A stretch of 7,919 nucleotides of DNA from Anaerolineales bacterium. GTDB taxonomy: Bacteria; Chloroflexota; Anaerolineae; Epilineales; JAANWY01. Position numbers and translations under genes: made by a program. The stretch is from positions 1 to 7,919 of the forward strand of contig JAANWY010000045.1 of assembly GCA_018263655.1 (NCBI GenBank), given 5' to 3'. Positions 6,631 through 7,919 of the stretch are shown here, piece by piece (positions within the stretch are counted from its first letter, which is position 1; every line of letters begins with the position of its first letter). The notes under the pieces are model-generated. The model saw nothing but the letters and a program-made list of their open reading frames with translations. It made no database searches and was not told the DNA's origin.

Positions 6631-6732
6631 GTATTACTCAGCGCCTCGTGCCTACACAAAAAGAGACCGGCCCCTTTTTTCCGCATCTCGCCACCGCGAG
6701 GGCAGTAGCCGGGCGATCGCCTGAGTAGTTAC
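6631..6732. repeat. Third palindromic unit before the methyltransferase
   Basis: tactcag at 6635-6641 pairs with ctgagta at 6721-6727, and the pairing extends imperfectly to gta/tac at the outer ends. Within the unit, ctcgc-cacc-gcgag (6687-6700) forms a small hairpin. aaaaag (6658-6663) can pair with cttttt (6674-6679), followed by one more T. The last structure is AT-rich and weak, so I do not call it a terminator. The unit fills the space between the previous palindrome and the promoter at 6760. Confidence 0.4.
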
Positions 6733-6759
6733 CTACGAACAAAAGCAATGCTCGAGAAG

Positions 6760-6789
6760 CTGACAACCGTAGGCTCTCTACTCTACAAT
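6760..6789 (+). promoter_or_regulatory. Candidate sigma70-type promoter of the methyltransferase gene
   Basis: CTGACA (6760-6765) and TACAAT (6784-6789) are separated by 18 nt and are each close to consensus. The predicted start near 6796 gives a leader of about 32 nt before the ATG at 6828. A 5-bp pairing, ctctc (6774-6778) with gagag (6790-6794), flanks the -10 box; it may be chance. Confidence 0.5.
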
Positions 6790-6827
6790 GAGAGGAAGTC
6801 GACCCTTCACCAACCACAGAGACAACT

Positions 6828-7919
6828 ATGCCATCAGACAACATTTGCCTCCGAGTCCTGTCGCCGGCCCAGGTCGAGCAGATCGACGCCGCCGGCCTGC
6901 GTCTGCTCGAGGAAGCGGGCATCGCTCTCGATCATCCCGAGGCGCGCGAGCTACTCCACGGTCACGGCGCGCGCATCGAGGGTGAGCGAGCGCACCTGCC
7001 GGTCAACCTGGTCAAGGATACCCTCACCGATGCCCCGAGCCGCGTGACCCTGTGGGGTCGCGACGGCGAGCAATCCGTCACGCTGGGCGACGGTGGGCTA
7101 TACGCCCACAACGGTGGCGGCATCCCCAACATCTTCGATCTGGAGACGGGTGAGCGCCGGCCGGCCACCGCTGACGACGTGCGCGACACCGCCCACCTCC
7201 TCGACGCCATGCCCAACGTCCACGCCGTCACGTTTCTCGTCACGCCCCAGAACGTGCCATCGGAAACCATGATCAGTGCGGCCCTGGCTTACACCTTCGA
7301 GGGAACCACCAAGCCGGTCTTCGGCGGCGGCATGGAAAAAGCGCGTGACGTGGAGGCGAGCGTTGCCATCGCGGCCGCCGTCGCCGGTGGCCGCGAGAAG
7401 CTGCGCGAACGCCCGCTGCTCAACTTGAGCGTCTCTCCCATCAGTCCACTGACGTTCCCCCACGACGTCACCGCCGCGATCTTGGCCGTCGCCAAGCACG
7501 GCATCCCGTTCGACGCCTTGCCGGCCCCGGTACTGGGTGCATCGGGGCCGCTGACGCTGGCCGGCAGCCTGGCTCAGCAACACGCCGAAAACTTGGCCGC
7601 TCTACTGCTCGTCCACCTGGTCGATCCGACGGCGCCGCTGGGCTATTGTTCACGCATCAGCGCGCTAGATTTGCGCACGGCGCTGTCTGCCTGGGGGAAC
7701 CCCGAAATCGGACTCACGGCGGCCGGCGCTGTGCAGCTCGGCAAGCTCTACGGCCTGCGCACCGACGTTTACGGGCTGTGCACCAGCTCCAAGGCGCTCG
7801 ACATGCAGAACGCCTACGAGCGACTGAACAACGCGCTGGTGCCCGCACTGGCCGGCGCCGATTGCCTCTCGGGCGCCGGTGGGCTGGAAAACGGTGTATC
7901 TGCGTCCTACGAGCAGATC
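6828..7919 (+). CDS. MttB/MtgB-superfamily methyltransferase (3' truncated)
   Basis: The first 364 codons of a trimethylamine methyltransferase-family protein (COG5598) run off the window edge; the family is usually near 480-500 residues. Members move a methyl group from a methylated amine or betaine to a corrinoid protein inside a TIM barrel. Supporting motifs are GLRLLEEAGI near the N-terminus (23-32), HNGGGIPNIFD (94-104), LGYCSRISALDLRT (271-284), GNPEIGLTAAGAVQLGKLYGL (290-310), SSKALDMQNAYE (320-331) and LSGAGGLENGVSASYEQ (347-363). There is no in-frame TAG. The GGLENG segment, where I recall archaeal MttB carrying pyrrolysine, has an ordinary codon, so this is a non-pyrrolysine homologue. 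ATG 6828 is the only good start (in-frame stop at 6789), but its Shine-Dalgarno is weak. Substrate unknown; no corrinoid protein is in the window. Confidence 0.88.
   Translation, partial: MPSDNICLRVLSPAQVEQIDAAGLRLLEEAGIALDHPEARELLHGHGARIEGERAHLPVNLVKDTLTDAPSRVTLWGRDGEQSVTLGDGGLYAHNGGGIPNIFDLETGERRPATADDVRDTAHLLDAMPNVHAVTFLVTPQNVPSETMISAALAYTFEGTTKPVFGGGMEKARDVEASVAIAAAVAGGREKLRERPLLNLSVSPISPLTFPHDVTAAILAVAKHGIPFDALPAPVLGASGPLTLAGSLAQQHAENLAALLLVHLVDPTAPLGYCSRISALDLRTALSAWGNPEIGLTAAGAVQLGKLYGLRTDVYGLCTSSKALDMQNAYERLNNALVPALAGADCLSGAGGLENGVSASYEQI

Noticed and set aside
6658..6680. A-run/T-run hairpin as an intrinsic terminator
   Set aside because: The stem is almost all A-T with a single G-C closing pair and an interrupted base. 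It lies nearly 270 nt after the hydrolase stop.
6748..7047. 99-codon open frame overlapping the start of the methyltransferase
   Set aside because: It is in a different frame from clear MttB-family coding sequence and gives low-complexity Arg/Ser-rich protein.

Overview
This is a GC-rich, densely coded bacterial window in which every recognised gene lies on the + strand. The most likely source is a Chloroflexota (Anaerolineae/Caldilineae-type) genome. That is an inference: it rests on the fused DppD-DppF ATPase, the MttB-superfamily gene, and short dispersed palindromes of the 'CCTGAGCCTGTCGAAGG' type, which I recall as common in that phylum. No rRNA or tRNA is present to confirm it.

Layout. 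Positions 1-296 are non-coding and packed with nested inverted repeats. They include a well-formed candidate miniature transposable element (about 154-253) with 9-bp direct repeats on both sides. Positions 297-4199 hold a tight three-gene operon for a peptide/nickel-type (Dpp/Opp) ABC importer: two inner-membrane permeases and one 685-residue protein carrying both ATPases. The genes are separated by 1 nt and then overlap by 1 nt, so they are almost certainly co-transcribed and translationally coupled. No periplasmic substrate-binding protein is visible; it would be expected upstream of the window or elsewhere. Positions 4200-4335 contain a good sigma70-type promoter and a leader hairpin. Positions 4336-6390 encode a CocE/NonD-family serine hydrolase (X-Pro dipeptidyl-peptidase S15 / cocaine esterase fold) with an intact Ser-Asp-His triad and an in-frame, repeat-derived insertion of about 18 residues close to the catalytic Asp. 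Positions 6391-6827 are non-coding, with three successive palindromic elements followed by a promoter. From 6828 to the window end runs the N-terminal part of an MttB/MtgB-superfamily methyltransferase (COG5598), cut off by the window edge.

How the genes may work together. The importer would bring a small peptide, amide or other amine-containing compound into the cell. The cytoplasmic hydrolase (no signal peptide seen) could cleave an ester or amide bond, and the methyltransferase could demethylate a quaternary or methylated amine onto a corrinoid protein. That chain is an inference from neighbourhood only; the hydrolase and the methyltransferase each appear to have their own promoter.

The genes themselves are recognisable families. 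The less ordinary content is the repeat biology: the same short repeat family occurs in a hairpin loop upstream of the importer and, in opposite orientation, inside the hydrolase reading frame.
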